Source of the DNA: Burkholderiaceae bacterium
GTDB taxonomy: Bacteria > Pseudomonadota > Gammaproteobacteria > Burkholderiales > Burkholderiaceae_E
Reading direction: 5' to 3'
Assembly (NCBI GenBank): GCA_027493945.1
Contig: JAOSJU010000001.1
Coordinates: 3,344,484 to 3,408,483, forward strand
Length of the DNA: 64,000 bases
Below, piece after piece: positions 49,536 through 62,339 of the stretch. The position numbers were made by a program, and so were the translations under genes. Below the pieces are notes generated by a model that did not search any database, was not told the DNA's origin, and saw only the letters and a list, made by a program, of their open reading frames with translations. The number at the start of each line of letters is the position of its first letter. The first letter of the stretch is position 1.

Positions 49536-50430
49536 ATGACCACCGATCCTACGCCTGACGCGACGTCAATGAACGACAGCATCTACCGTTCATATGGCGT
49601 GAAGGAACTCGTCGATTGGCCTATTGTGTTCCGAAACGACCTGTTCAAGAATCAAGTTGTGCTGATCACAGGCGCTGCCGGTGGAATTGGATCCGCGTGT
49701 GCGGCGCTTTTCCGGAAGGCTCGGCGCGAAGGTGTTTGGGTGTGGACGAAACGCCGAGAACCTCGCCAAGCTTTCCCGCGAACTCTCCGATCACGGAATC
49801 GACAATGCCACGCGCGCCACGTCGGTTCGTGATCCCGCGCAGGTAGCCGAGCTCATCGACGACGTCTGGACGCGCTTTGGACGCCTCGACGTGGTGATCA
49901 ACGGCGCGGGCGGGCAATTCGCAGCGCCGGCCCTGGAAATAACACCGAAAGGTTGGCACGCGGTCGTCGAAACGATCCTGTACGGTTCCCGGTACCTGAT
50001 GCAGGCAGCCGCCCGGCGATGGCGCGAAGAGAACCACCCGGGGGCCATCGTCAATCTCGCGACGAATCGAGACAAGGCGATGGTTGGCATCCCGCACACA
50101 ATTGCGGCGAGGGCAGGTCAGATCGGACTCGGCATGTCGCTCGCAGTGGAATGGGCTCCTTACGACATTCGCATTAACAGCATTGCAATTGGAAAGATTG
50201 CGAGCCCAGGCTTGCGTAACTATCCTCCTTCGGCGCGCGCGACCTTCGCGCACAACCCATTGCGGCGGCTGGGCGATGTGATGGACATTGCTCAAGCTGC
50301 CGTTTATCTGTCGGCGCCTTCGGGGAAGTTCATTACCGGCACTGTGCTTTCGGTCGACGGTGGCGATCAGGTCTGGGGCGAATACTGGCCACTCGGAAAG
50401 CCGGATTACTTCAAGATCGGAGGGGAATGA
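49536..50430 (+). CDS. Short-chain dehydrogenase/reductase, frameshift near 49716
   Basis: About 297 residues after removing one inserted base at 49714-49718. The Rossmann start is VVLITGAAGGIGSACAALF, then LGAKVFGCGRNAENL, and the NAG strand is DVVINGAGGQFAAPALEI. The usual catalytic YxxxK helix reads HTIAARAGQIGLGMSLAVEW, so Tyr and Lys are not in the canonical places. This resembles the 2,4-dienoyl-CoA reductase/trans-2-enoyl-CoA reductase (PECR) type of SDR, and an NADPH-dependent enoyl-CoA reductase is therefore possible. It overlaps the MT2 start by 4 nt. Confidence 0.75.
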
Positions 50431-51443
50431 TGAGCAAGGAAACCAGGGAAACGATCGACACGACGCGCCTTCAGCGCTTTGCGCGCGCCTATTGCGAGTC
50501 GGCGGTGTTGTTTGCCGCGATAGACCTCGAACTATTTACCCACGTCGCGCGTGGCGCCGACACGGAAGACAAGCTCGCGAGTGCACTCGACATCTCCGGC
50601 CTCCGGGTTGAACGCCTCGTCAATGCAGCATTGGCGATGAAGCTTATGTCCATTGATGGCGGTACGTTGCGCAATGCCGCGGATGCGTCACGCTATCTCG
50701 TAAAGGGTCAGCCGACGTACGCGGCGGACTGGTTGACCTTTACCCGTGCTGACGTACCAAAATGGTTTCAATTGACGGAAGCATTGACGAGCCACCAACC
50801 GCCGTCGGTGCTCGGCATGTATGACGATCTAACTGTAGAGCAGGCGCGGAGCTATCATGCTTCGACCTACAGCATTGGTACCGGTGCCGCACGGCGCTTC
50901 ACCAAGCGCGTCGATCTATCGGGGCGGCGCCGGCTTCTCGACCTCGGTGGCGGCTCAGGTGCTTACAGCATCCAGGCCGTGAAGATGTATCCGCAGCTCA
51001 GTGCGATCGTGCTTGATCTTCCGCCGGTCACCGAGGTAGCGAAGGAGTACATACGCGATGCCAATGTCGAAGATCGCGTGTCGGTTCTGCCGGGCGACTT
51101 CACCAGTACGCCGTTTCCCGACGACGTCGATGTGGTGCTCATGGCGAGCAACATGGCGCTCTATGAAGAAGCCGTCATTGCCGATATCGTGCGCCGGGTT
51201 CATGACGCGCTTGTGCCCGGAGGCGAGTTTCACCTCGTTGGCGAAATGCTCGATGACGATCGCGGTGGGCCGCTTGACGCTGCCCTCTGGGGCATTGGCG
51301 AAGCCGTGAATCACAGCAGAGGAAAGGCGCACACGATCGGCCAGAGCCTGGGTTATTTCCGCGATGCCGGTTTCAACAAGATCACGCACAGTGTCTTCGT
51401 GTCAGGCACCCTGTATCACGTGGTTGGAGTGAAGAACTCCTAA
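50427..51443 (+). CDS. SAM-dependent methyltransferase, OMT-like, paralogue 2 (MT2)
   Basis: A 338-residue paralogue of MT1 with the same layout. The dimerisation domain includes YCESAVLFAAIDLELFTHVA, motif I is LLDLGGGSGAYSI, and the acceptor-site region VDVVLMASNMALYEEAV again lacks the catalytic His of O-methyltransferases. It overlaps the SDR stop (ATGATGA, so ATG 50427 or 50430). GGAGGGG at 50419-50425 favours the second ATG. Cotranslation with an SDR and position before an acyl-CoA dehydrogenase suggest a CoA-linked or acid substrate. The frame is intact. Confidence 0.82.
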   Translation: MMSKETRETIDTTRLQRFARAYCESAVLFAAIDLELFTHVARGADTEDKLASALDISGLRVERLVNAALAMKLMSIDGGTLRNAADASRYLVKGQPTYAADWLTFTRADVPKWFQLTEALTSHQPPSVLGMYDDLTVEQARSYHASTYSIGTGAARRFTKRVDLSGRRRLLDLGGGSGAYSIQAVKMYPQLSAIVLDLPPVTEVAKEYIRDANVEDRVSVLPGDFTSTPFPDDVDVVLMASNMALYEEAVIADIVRRVHDALVPGGEFHLVGEMLDDDRGGPLDAALWGIGEAVNHSRGKAHTIGQSLGYFRDAGFNKITHSVFVSGTLYHVVGVKNS

Positions 51444-51540
51444 ATCGAACGCACGTGTCGGCGAAACGCATGCGCACACTTGCGGTACAGCCATTCCTTG
51501 GTAAGTTTCTTCAGTCAAACTTTTAGATCCGGAACAATCT

Positions 51541-52738
51541 ATGCAAAGCCGACCTGCCGCAAATCTGCCTGGTCTCGACTTCCATCTCGGACGGGACATT
51601 GATGCCTTGCGCGAAGCCGTGCGCGTCTTCGCCCAGGCCGAGATCACGCCGCGTGCCGCTGAGATAGACCGCAGCGACTTTTTTCCCGATGGACCTGTGG
51701 CCAAAGATGGGCGCGCTTGGTGTGCTCGGCATCACGGTGCCCGAAGAGTATGGCGGCATCGATATGGGATACCTCGCACACATGATCGTGACGGAGGAAA
51801 TCAGTCGCGCCAGTGCGAGCGTCGGCATTTCCTACCTCGGGAGCAGTAACCTGTGCATTAATCAGATTTGGCGTAACGGTACGGAGGAGCAGAGAAAAAA
51901 GTACCTCTCGAGGTTGGTGAGCGGGGAGCATGTCGGTGCATTGGCAATGAGCGAGCCTGGCGCTGGCTCCGATGTCATGTCGATGAAGCTGCGCGCCGAT
52001 GATAAGGGAGACTACTACATCCTTAACGGCACGAAAATGTGGATTACCAACGGCGTCGACGCCGACACGATGGTGGTCTACGGCAAGACCCAGCCTGAAC
52101 TCGGCGCGCGCGGCATCACCGCTTTCATTGTCGAGAAGGGTATGAAGGGCTTTTTCTGCGCGCGGCAACTCGACAAGCTCGGGATGCGCGGCAGCCCCAC
52201 CTGCGAGATGGTGTTTCAAGACGTTGAAGTGCCGCTCGAGAACGTGCTCGGCTCAGTAAACGGCGGCACCAAGGTGCTGATGAGCGGGCTCGACTACGAA
52301 CGTGCGGTGCTTGCCGCGGGAACTATCGGCATCATGCAGGCGGTGATGGACAACGTCATGCCCTACGTACATGAGCGAAAGCAGTTCGGACAGTGCATCG
52401 GCGAATTCCAGCTCATACAGGCCAAGTTGGCCGATATGTACACGACATTGCAGGCTGGCCGCGCCTTCCTTTACGCAGTCGGCAAGAACCTCGACGGCCT
52501 GGGTGCCGAACACGTGCGGCGTGTGCGAAAGGATTGCGCCGGTGTCATCCTCTGGTGCGCCGAGAAGGCGACGTGGCTGGCGGGCGAGGGCATCCAGATT
52601 TTCGGTGGAAATGGTTACATGAATGAGTACCCGCTTGGTCGGCTGTGGCGTGACGCCAAGCTCTTCGAGATCGGGGCAGGTACCTCCGAGATTCGTCGAA
52701 TGCTGATTGGCCGCGAACTGTTCGCCGAGACGGCGTGA
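51541..52738 (+). CDS. Isovaleryl-CoA-dehydrogenase-like acyl-CoA dehydrogenase, frameshift at 51679-51684
   Basis: About 398 residues after removing one T from the T-run. N-terminal helices are [21 protein letters not shown], then [25 protein letters not shown]-binding blocks are [13 protein letters not shown] and [13 protein letters not shown]. The catalytic base probably lies in [12 protein letters not shown], the position used by isovaleryl-CoA dehydrogenase. The end is [34 protein letters not shown]. It introduces a 2,3-double bond in a branched acyl-CoA. There is a 97-bp gap from MT2. Confidence 0.85.
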
Positions 52739-52816
52739 GTGTTGTCGATTTCGTCGCTACAGTTCGCTAACGTCAATCGATGACGAAGTCGTCACGACCG
52801 GGTACGTGGAACTGAA

Positions 52817-53746
52817 ATGCAATCCGTCAGCCGGACAATACAGATCAAGCGCTTCGACTTGAACTTATTGATCGCCCTCGATGCGCTACTTTTCGAGAAG
52901 AACGTCACCCGTGCGGCAGAGCAGGTATCCCTGTCGCAACCGGCAATGAGCGCGGTGCTGCAGAAGCTGCGCTCCTACTTTGCCGACCCGTTGCTGGTGC
53001 GCGTTGGCCGTGGCCTGCAACTTACTCCAAAGGCTCAGTCGCTGGTTGAGCCTGTGCACGATGTGCTGTTGCGTATACAGTCGACACTCGCGACGCAGCC
53101 GACTTTCGACCCGCTCAGTGCGCGGCAGAGCTTCACCCTCGTGTTAGCTTCGCCGACTCTCGCACTGATGGCGCCACGCTTGATCAAGCGGCTTGCACGC
53201 GAAGCCCCCGGAGTGCGCTGTCAGTTCGAAGCGCTCGACGCCGGCAGCCTCTCGCGCCTCGAATATGGCCATGCCGACCTGTGCATCGCCATCGACGATC
53301 CGAGCTTTTTCGGCCAGTGCAACTGGCCGGAATGGCTGCGCAGCGCGACTCTGCGCAGCGTGCGCTGGTCGTGGATCGCGGACCGGCACAATGCCGAGGT
53401 GCACGCAGACCTGGAACCCGAGCACCTGCGCCACTTGCCGCGAGCTGTTGTCCGTTCTGGCGGTACGGGTGCGCAGGGCGCGGCCGGATCTGGAGCACCT
53501 GACGTGCGCGCAAGTGTTGATTCGCTGCTCGCGCTACCCTTCCCGGTGATCGACACGCCGCTGGCTGCCAGCGTGCCGGAGCGGCTGGCCCACGAACTCG
53601 CTGCCCGACTGCCACTCAAGGTCGTGCCGGACCCGGAACGGCGAGACGAGCAGCTGGAGCTGGCGCTGTGGCACAAGCGGCGCGAGTCCGATCCGGCGCA
53701 CATCTGGCTCCGCCAACTCCTGATTGAGTGTGCGCGTGTGTCTTGA
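52817..53746 (+). CDS. LysR-family transcriptional regulator (NodD-like group)
   Basis: A 309-residue regulator. The N-terminal HTH is KRFDLNLLIALDALLFEKNVTRAAEQVSLSQPAMSAVLQKLRSYFADPLLVRVGRG, the pattern of the NodD/NahR group, followed by a periplasmic-binding-like effector domain. It may sense an aromatic or acidic pathway intermediate. It lies at the end of the plus-strand run, 79 bp after the acyl-CoA dehydrogenase, and converges with the minus-strand acyl-CoA dehydrogenase. Part of the effector domain (about 53440-53520) fits the family poorly, and a local double indel cannot be excluded. Confidence 0.82.
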   Translation: MQSVSRTIQIKRFDLNLLIALDALLFEKNVTRAAEQVSLSQPAMSAVLQKLRSYFADPLLVRVGRGLQLTPKAQSLVEPVHDVLLRIQSTLATQPTFDPLSARQSFTLVLASPTLALMAPRLIKRLAREAPGVRCQFEALDAGSLSRLEYGHADLCIAIDDPSFFGQCNWPEWLRSATLRSVRWSWIADRHNAEVHADLEPEHLRHLPRAVVRSGGTGAQGAAGSGAPDVRASVDSLLALPFPVIDTPLAASVPERLAHELAARLPLKVVPDPERRDEQLELALWHKRRESDPAHIWLRQLLIECARVS

Positions 53747-53772
53747 TCGTTCGGTGCGACGAGCCTTCACGT

Positions 53773-54934
53773 TCAGCGGCCGCCCAGCCCCATCGCCCGC
53801 GTGATCACTTCCTTCATGATCTCGTTGGTGCCGCCGTAGATGCGCTGCACCCTCGCATCGGCGAACGCGCGCGCGATCGGGTATTCCCACATGTAGCCGT
53901 AGCCGCCGTGCAACTGCACGCATTCGTCGATGACCTTGCACTGCAGGTCCGAGCACCAGTACTTCGCCATCGACGCGGTAGCGGTATCGAGCCGGCCGAC
54001 CAGCAGCAACTCGATGCACTTGTCGACGAAGACCCGCGCGATCTGCACCTCGGTCTGCAGTTCGGCCAGCTTGAAGCGCGTGTTCTGGAACGTCGACACC
54101 GTGGTGCCGAACACCTTTCGATCCTTCACGTAGTCGGTGGTCCAGTCGATCGCCGCCTGCGCGTTTTCGACCGCGCCGATCGCGATCTGCAGGCGTTCCC
54201 ACGGCAGTTCCCGCATCAGATAGGCGAAGCCTTCGTTCGCGTTTCCGAGCAGGTTCGACGCCGGCACCTCGACGTTGTCAAAGAAGAGCTCCGAGGTGTC
54301 CTGCGCCTTCATGCCCACCTTCTTCAGCCGCTTGCCCTTCTCGAAGCCCTTCATGCCGCTTTCGACCAGCAGCAGGCTCGTACCCTTGGCGCCGGCCTTC
54401 GGCTCGGTCTTGGCCACCACGATCACCACGTCGGCGTGCCAGCCGTTGGTGATGAAGGTCTTGGAGCCGTTCAGCAGGTAGACGTCGCCGCGCCGGGTGG
54501 CGGTCGTCTTCACGCCCTGAAGATCCGAGCCCGCCGCCGGCTCGCTCATCGCGATCGCGCCGATCGCCTCGCCGGTGGCCATCTTCGGCAGGAAGCGCCG
54601 CTTCTGCTCCTGCGACCCGTAATGGAGGATGTACGGGGCGACGATCTCCGAGTGCAGGCCGAAGCCCAGCCCGGTGGCGTTGACGCGCGCAGTCTCCTCC
54701 ATCACCACGATCGAATACAGCTTGTCGGCCCCGGCGCCGCCATACTCCTCGGGCATGGACGCGCACAGCAGGCCGTTCGCGCCGGCCTTCTGCCAGACCT
54801 CCCCGATCGACGTAGCCCTGCTCTTCCCAGCGTTCGTGGTGCGGGACGACTTCGTTCTCCATGAAGCGCCGGACGGCGTCGCGAAACATCCGGTGCTCGT
54901 CGGTAAACAGCGTGCGCTCGATCATGACTCCCAT
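53773..54934 (-). CDS. Acyl-CoA dehydrogenase, frameshift at 54801-54804
   Basis: About 387 residues after removing one base from the C-run. It starts MGVMIERTLFTDEHRMFRDAVRRFMENEVVPHHERWEEQGYVDR, preceded by AAGAGG. The core shows SMPEEYGGAGADKLYSIVVMEE, IAMSEPAAGSDLQGV and LLNGSKTFITNGWHADV. The base region is MRELPWERLQIAIGAVENA, with Glu in the short/branched-chain position. The end is QLHGGYGYMWEYPIARAFADARVQRIYGGTNEI. GC is higher than in the plus-strand run, so it may belong to a different source. It probably acts with the ligase and SDR further upstream on the same strand. Confidence 0.85.
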
Positions 54935-55158
54935 ACGAATACCTCTTGTGTCGCAACTGAACTGTTCTGATCATGTCCGGGCGATACCGGCCACAGTCGC
55001 CCGCCCGCCTTGTCGTAGTGCTCGGCCGCGAGCGGGACGAGGCAAAGGACATCAACAAACATGCCGGGCACGATCCGGTGAGCTTGCATTGGCGTGGGTG
55101 CGATCTCGAACCGGGACCACGGCATACGCTGCGTCAGCGCAATCGAGGTCGATTCGGC

Positions 55159-56676
55159 TCAGATCCCTCCGAATTCCTCCTTGATCCGGGGCCGATCGAG
55201 CATTCCCTGCAGGTTGCGCGGCAGCAGGGGGGCGAACACCACCGACTTGGGCCGCTTGAAGCGTGCGATCCTCGCACTGGTGAACTCGATCAACTCGGCG
55301 GCGGTCGCCGCCATGCCGCTCCGCAAGACACATACGGCCTTGATGGCTTCACCCCAATGCGCATCGGGGACGCCGAATACGACCGCCTCCGCTACGGCAG
55401 GGTGCTCGAGCAGCATGCTTTCGACTTCTGCGGGATAAACGTTCTCGCCGCCGGACTTGATTAGCTCCTTCGCTGGAGAACGGCCCGCGTACCACAGGTA
55501 TCCATCCTGGTCGAAGCGACCTAGGTCGCCAGTATGATGCCAGCCATTGCGGAACGTGAATTCACTTTCTCGGTTGCGACCCCAATATCCCATGAACACC
55601 ATCGGTCCACGAACGATGATCTCGCCGGTTTGTCCGAGAGGCAGCGGTCGATCAAGATCGTCGACCACTTCGACGTTCACGAGTGGCCCGGGACGGCCGG
55701 CCGAGCCCGGCCGTTCGCCAAATGGCGCAATGGTAATCGGACCCGAGACCTCGGACTGGCCGTACGCCACCCAGAAACGCGCCGACGGGCAGAGCGATTC
55801 GAAGCGAGCGATCGTCTCGGGCGAGTCGACGCCGGTGAGATTACGTAGACTGGAAAGATCTCCGCCATCACTGAACGTCTTGTCCAGGATCGTGCTCAGC
55901 ATCGGTGGAAAGGTAGCGCACACGGTCACTTTTTCGGCGGCAATCAGACTGATCACGGTGGTCGGGTCGAACTCCGGGAGCACGATGGACGCGCCACCCG
56001 CCTGCTGGAGCGCGAGCAGCAAGCCGACACCGGAGACATGGAACAGTGGAAGTGTGCCGAGGTTCACGTCTTGCGGACATAATCCCAAGCAGATGGCCTG
56101 TTGCTGGTTGGCAGCCAGAAGCCCCATATGAGAGAGCAGGGCCCCTTTGGGTCGGCCATCGACGGCCGCCGTGTGAAGGATCATCAAGGCGCTCTCGGCG
56201 GGAATGTCGGCCGACGGCGCATTCGCATCCCGACGGTAGACGCTATCGAGCGCGTCGAATCCTCCGACGGCGGTGCCCACTACAAGATAGCGCTCTGGCG
56301 AGGCAAGACGGTGGCGTATACCATCGACCAGAGAGACGTAGTCGGCGCCGACCACGATCACTTTGGGTGCCGTATCGGTGATCACGTAGACGATTTCGGC
56401 GGCGCTGAGGCGCCAGTTGATCGGGACGAGGATCAGACCGAGATGCGCTGCGGCGCCGTAGAGGTCGACGTACGCCAGGCAATTCCGCGCGAGTACCGCG
56501 ACGCGATCGCCAACCGTCAATCCAAGTCCAAGCAGGCCGGCAGCCGGGTGCTTGACCCTGCTGGCGTACTCCAGATGCGTGACGCGTTCACCATCGGCGA
56601 CGAAGGCCAAGCGATCACCGTGAAGGCGCACGTTGCGATCGATGACGTCGGAGAGGGTGAAATCGCGCAATCCCAC
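55159..56676 (-). CDS. AMP-dependent acyl-CoA ligase, catalytic Lys replaced by Met
   Basis: A 505-residue ANL-superfamily ligase. The N-terminus has DVIDRNVRLHGDRLAFV, the P-loop-equivalent is MILHTAAVDGRPKGALLSHMG, A5 is FWVAYGQSEVSGPITI, A7/A8 is GWHHTGDLGRFDQDGYLWYAGRSPAKELIKSGGENVYPAEVE. The C-terminus ends LPRNLQGMLDRPRIKEEFGG, and at the place where the family has GK(I/V)DR there is Met (codon ATG versus AAG). That Lys is needed for adenylation, so activity is doubtful unless the base is a sequencing error. It lies 96 bp downstream of the SDR gene and may be cotranscribed with it. Confidence 0.85.
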   Translation of the reverse strand: MGLRDFTLSDVIDRNVRLHGDRLAFVADGERVTHLEYASRVKHPAAGLLGLGLTVGDRVAVLARNCLAYVDLYGAAAHLGLILVPINWRLSAAEIVYVITDTAPKVIVVGADYVSLVDGIRHRLASPERYLVVGTAVGGFDALDSVYRRDANAPSADIPAESALMILHTAAVDGRPKGALLSHMGLLAANQQQAICLGLCPQDVNLGTLPLFHVSGVGLLLALQQAGGASIVLPEFDPTTVISLIAAEKVTVCATFPPMLSTILDKTFSDGGDLSSLRNLTGVDSPETIARFESLCPSARFWVAYGQSEVSGPITIAPFGERPGSAGRPGPLVNVEVVDDLDRPLPLGQTGEIIVRGPMVFMGYWGRNRESEFTFRNGWHHTGDLGRFDQDGYLWYAGRSPAKELIKSGGENVYPAEVESMLLEHPAVAEAVVFGVPDAHWGEAIKAVCVLRSGMAATAAELIEFTSARIARFKRPKSVVFAPLLPRNLQGMLDRPRIKEEFGGI

Positions 56677-56772
56677 GTAAGGCTCCTATGGCATTTCCGC
56701 TGCTGTCACCGTCACGAAACTCGGCGTCGCTCAATACCTGTTTCGAGCCGGGCCGCTGCGGTCAGTTGGCGA

Positions 56773-57537
56773 TCAGCGCGGCGCCATGCGGATCGCGCCG
56801 TCGAGCCGGATCGTCTCTCCGTTGAGCATCGCGTTGCCGAAGACGTGCGCGACCAGCGCCGCGTACTCCTCGGGACGGCCGAGGCGCGAAGGAAACGGCA
56901 CCTGGCGCCCGAGCGAATCCTGCACATCCTTCGGCAGGCCGGCGAGCAGCGGCGTGAGGAAGATGCCGGGCGCGATCGTCACCACCCGCACGCCGTCGCG
57001 CGAAAGGTCGCGGGCGATCGGCAGCGTCATGCCGACGATGCCGCCTTTCGAGGCCGAGTAGGCAGCCTGTCCGATCTGGCCGTCATAGGCGGCCACCGAC
57101 GCGGTGTTCACGATCACGCCGCGCTCGCCTTCGGCGTTGGGCTCGTTCTTCGTCATCGCCGCTGCGGCGATGCGGATCATGTTGAACGTGCCGATCAGGT
57201 TGATGCCGACGATCTTCTGGAACAGATCGAGCGGATGCGGACCGTCCTTGCCCACCGTCTTGGCGGCCTGACCGATGCCGGCGCAGTTCACCAGCCCCAC
57301 CAGCGCGCCCATTGCCCGTGCCGCCTCGACGGCCGCTTGCGCGTCCGCCTCGCTGGTGACGTCGCAGCGCACGAACCTCGCGTTCGCGCCCAGCTGCGCG
57401 GCGAACTTCTGGCCTGCTTCGGCGTTGACGTCGGCGATCAACACCTTGCCGCCGTCGGCAACGACCCGCTGGGCGCTCGCGCCGCCCAACCCCGATGCGC
57501 CGCCGGTGACCAGCACCACGTTGTCCAAGAACCTCAT
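56773..57537 (-). CDS. SDR-type 3-hydroxyacyl-CoA dehydrogenase
   Basis: A 254-residue SDR close to type II 3-hydroxyacyl-CoA dehydrogenase (HSD17B10-like). The NAD-binding start is [32 protein letters not shown], then [18 protein letters not shown]. The catalytic Ser is in [32 protein letters not shown], with Tyr and Lys in YSASK, and the end is [19 protein letters not shown]. It oxidises 3-hydroxyacyl-CoA to 3-oxoacyl-CoA for thiolysis. Intact frame, GC-rich. Confidence 0.9.
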   Translation of the reverse strand: MRFLDNVVLVTGGASGLGGASAQRVVADGGKVLIADVNAEAGQKFAAQLGANARFVRCDVTSEADAQAAVEAARAMGALVGLVNCAGIGQAAKTVGKDGPHPLDLFQKIVGINLIGTFNMIRIAAAAMTKNEPNAEGERGVIVNTASVAAYDGQIGQAAYSASKGGIVGMTLPIARDLSRDGVRVVTIAPGIFLTPLLAGLPKDVQDSLGRQVPFPSRLGRPEEYAALVAHVFGNAMLNGETIRLDGAIRMAPR

Positions 57538-57703
57538 CGTTCACCTCCACCGGCGTTGACCAATAACGTCCGATCAGTTTCGGCAGATTCCATTTCGACC
57601 GATTCCTCGGCGTCTTGCTGAAACCGATCAACCGGGGATCTGACAAGCGGCTTCGGTACGTATTCGTCTCGGCGCGAAATGGACGCAATGGTCGACATGC
57701 GTC

Positions 57704-58216
57704 TCATAGCCGCCCCCTCTTCGCCGAGATAACGCCTGTGCGCAGGCCGGTCACATTCATTCCGCCATGATAGCGAGCGTGCTCGATCTTCATGCAGCGA
57801 TCCATGACGACCTCTAGACCCGCAGCGAGCGCCTTTTCCCGGCTCTCCATGTGGACTACCCCGAGTTGCATCCAGATCACTCTGGCTCCCAAGCGGATCG
57901 CTTCATCGACAATCGCCGGCACCTCCTCGGGTTTGCGGAAGATATCGACGATCTCGAGCGGCGCGGGTGCCATCTCCAGGGTTGGGTACGATTTGCGGCC
58001 CATGATCTCGTCGTAGGCCGGGTTCACCGGAGTAATCTCGTAGCCATAATCCTTCAGATAGGTCGCCGCGAAATAACTTGGTCGGTTCGAGTTGCCCGAC
58101 AACCCGACCATCGCCACCCTCGTATAGCGTCGCAGGATGCCGCGGATCAGTTCCGAGGTTTGTCCTGGAAACTGCTGGGATCCAGGCTTCGCCGAGCAGT
58201 AGTCAGACATAATCAA
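57704..58216 (-). CDS. CoA-binding domain protein (YccU-like)
   Basis: A 170-residue single-domain protein of the CoA_binding_2 family. The Rossmann-like core is RVAMVGLSGNSNRPSYFAATYLKDYGYEITPVNPAYDEIMG, followed by EIVDIFRKPEEVPAIVDEAIRLGARVIWMQLGVVHMES and the Cys in VMDRCMKIEHARY. The biochemical role is unsettled. Homologues often sit beside metY, as here (53 bp downstream of it), so a link to sulfur or CoA metabolism is likely. A second ATG lies two codons in. Confidence 0.85.
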   Translation of the reverse strand: MIMSDYCSAKPGSQQFPGQTSELIRGILRRYTRVAMVGLSGNSNRPSYFAATYLKDYGYEITPVNPAYDEIMGRKSYPTLEMAPAPLEIVDIFRKPEEVPAIVDEAIRLGARVIWMQLGVVHMESREKALAAGLEVVMDRCMKIEHARYHGGMNVTGLRTGVISAKRGRL

Positions 58217-58269
58217 CTCCAGTCAACCAGCGTGGTGCTCGGCGGCCGTCCTTCACGCGCCGAATTGGC

Positions 58270-59556
<1,287 letters not shown>

Positions 59557-59668
59557 CTAGTAGCTCCTTGAGATCCAGATTGATACTTCCCTGCGGCTCG
59601 GGGCACCCTATCTGACGTTCGAGTCCGCAGGAATTGAGAAAACCCACACGCCTCGATGCCGAATCGGC

Positions 59669-61086
<1,418 letters not shown>

Positions 61087-61127
61087 GATCGGTACTCCGC
61101 TCGGGTTCTAATTTACAACTCACGACA

Positions 61128-62303
61128 CTAGGGTCTTGCGCCGGCATCGGCTGCGAGCGCTTTGGCCTTGTCGGTGCGTTCCCAGCTGAACTCGGGCTCG
61201 TCGCGGCCGAAATGCCCATAGGCGGCAGTCTTCTGGTAGATCGGGCGCAGCAGATCGAGCATCTGGACGATGCCCTTCGGGCGCAGGTCGAAGTGCCGCG
61301 ACACGAGTTCGGCGAGCTTTTCGTCGGCGATGCGGCCGGTGCCCTCGGTGGTGACCATGACCGAAGTGGGGCGCGCGATGCCGATCGCGTACGACACCTG
61401 CACCAGGCACTTCTTCGCCAGGCCGGCGGCGACGATGTTCTTGGCCACATAGCGCGCCGCGTAGGCGGCCGAGCGGTCGACCTTGGAGGGGTCCTTGCCC
61501 GAGAACGCGCCGCCGCCGTGCGGCGCGGCGCCGCCGTAGGTGTCGACGATGATCTTGCGCCCGGTCAGCCCGCAGTCGCCCTGCGGCCCTCCGACCACGA
61601 AGCGCCCGGTGGGATTGACCGGTAGCGCACCTCGCCTGTGAGCAGCTCGGCGGGAATCACCGGCTTGATGATCGCCTCGATCACCGATTCGCGGATGAGG
61701 CCCCTGGCTGATCTCCGGGGAATGCTGGGTCGAGATGACCACCGTGTCCACCGCCACCGGCCGGCCGTCGACGTAGCGCAGCGTGACCTGCGACTTGGCG
61801 TCCGGGCGCAGCCAGGCGAGTTCGCCGCTGCGGCGCAGCTGCGACTGGCGCTCGACCAGCCGGTGCGCGTAGTAGATCGCCGCCGGCATCAGGTCGGGGG
61901 TTTCGTCGCAGGCATAGCCGAACATCAGTCCCTGGTCGCCGGCGCCCTGTTCGAGGTTGTCGTCGCCGGCGGCGTCCACGCCCTGCTTGATGTCGGGCGA
62001 TTGCTTGTCGTAGGCGACCAGCACAGCGCAGCCGCGGTAGTCGATGCCGTAGTCGGTGTTGTCGTAGCCGATGCGCTTGAGCGTGTCGCGCGCGACATGG
62101 ATGTAGTCGACGTTTGCGCTGGTGGTGATCTCGCCGGCCAGCACCACCAGCCCGGTGTTGCATAGCGTCTCGGCGGCCACCCGCGAGAACCTGTCCTGGG
62201 CCAGGATCGCGTCGAGGATTGCGTCGGAGATCTGGTCGGACACCTTGTCGGGGTGCCCCTCGGAGACGGACTCGGAAGTGAACAGGTAGTTACTGCTGCT
62301 CAT
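61128..62303 (-). CDS. metK: Methionine adenosyltransferase (SAM synthetase), two compensating frameshifts
   Basis: 391 codons in the open frame, the normal MetK length. Landmarks are [63 protein letters not shown] and [17 protein letters not shown]. Between about 61620 and 61700 the frame is wrong: roughly 27 residues after ISQG read as Arg/His-rich nonsense, where LIREAVIEAI should appear. One extra base near 61700 is cancelled by one missing base near 61620. MetK is essential, so errors in the sequence are likely. ATG 62303 follows GAGGA. It is 36 bp from the PfkB gene. Confidence 0.93.
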   Translation of the reverse strand: MSSSNYLFTSESVSEGHPDKVSDQISDAILDAILAQDRFSRVAAETLCNTGLVVLAGEITTSANVDYIHVARDTLKRIGYDNTDYGIDYRGCAVLVAYDKQSPDIKQGVDAAGDDNLEQGAGDQGLMFGYACDETPDLMPAAIYYAHRLVERQSQLRRSGELAWLRPDAKSQVTLRYVDGRPVAVDTVVISTQHSPEISQGPHPRIGDRGDHQAGDSRRAAHRRGALPVNPTGRFVVGGPQGDCGLTGRKIIVDTYGGAAPHGGGAFSGKDPSKVDRSAAYAARYVAKNIVAAGLAKKCLVQVSYAIGIARPTSVMVTTEGTGRIADEKLAELVSRHFDLRPKGIVQMLDLLRPIYQKTAAYGHFGRDEPEFSWERTDKAKALAADAGARP

Positions 62304-62339
62304 GGGTTCCTCATGCAAGAAGGGTGTGATGCCCAACGC

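Noticed and set aside
61087..61127. Possible SAH riboswitch before ahcY
   Set aside because: Only 41 bp separate metK and ahcY, and the sequence does not contain the conserved pairing and GC-rich core of that riboswitch class.
61620..61710. metK as a real pseudogene
   Set aside because: The two indels cancel, both sides are perfectly conserved, and the gene is normally essential. Sequence error is the simpler reading.
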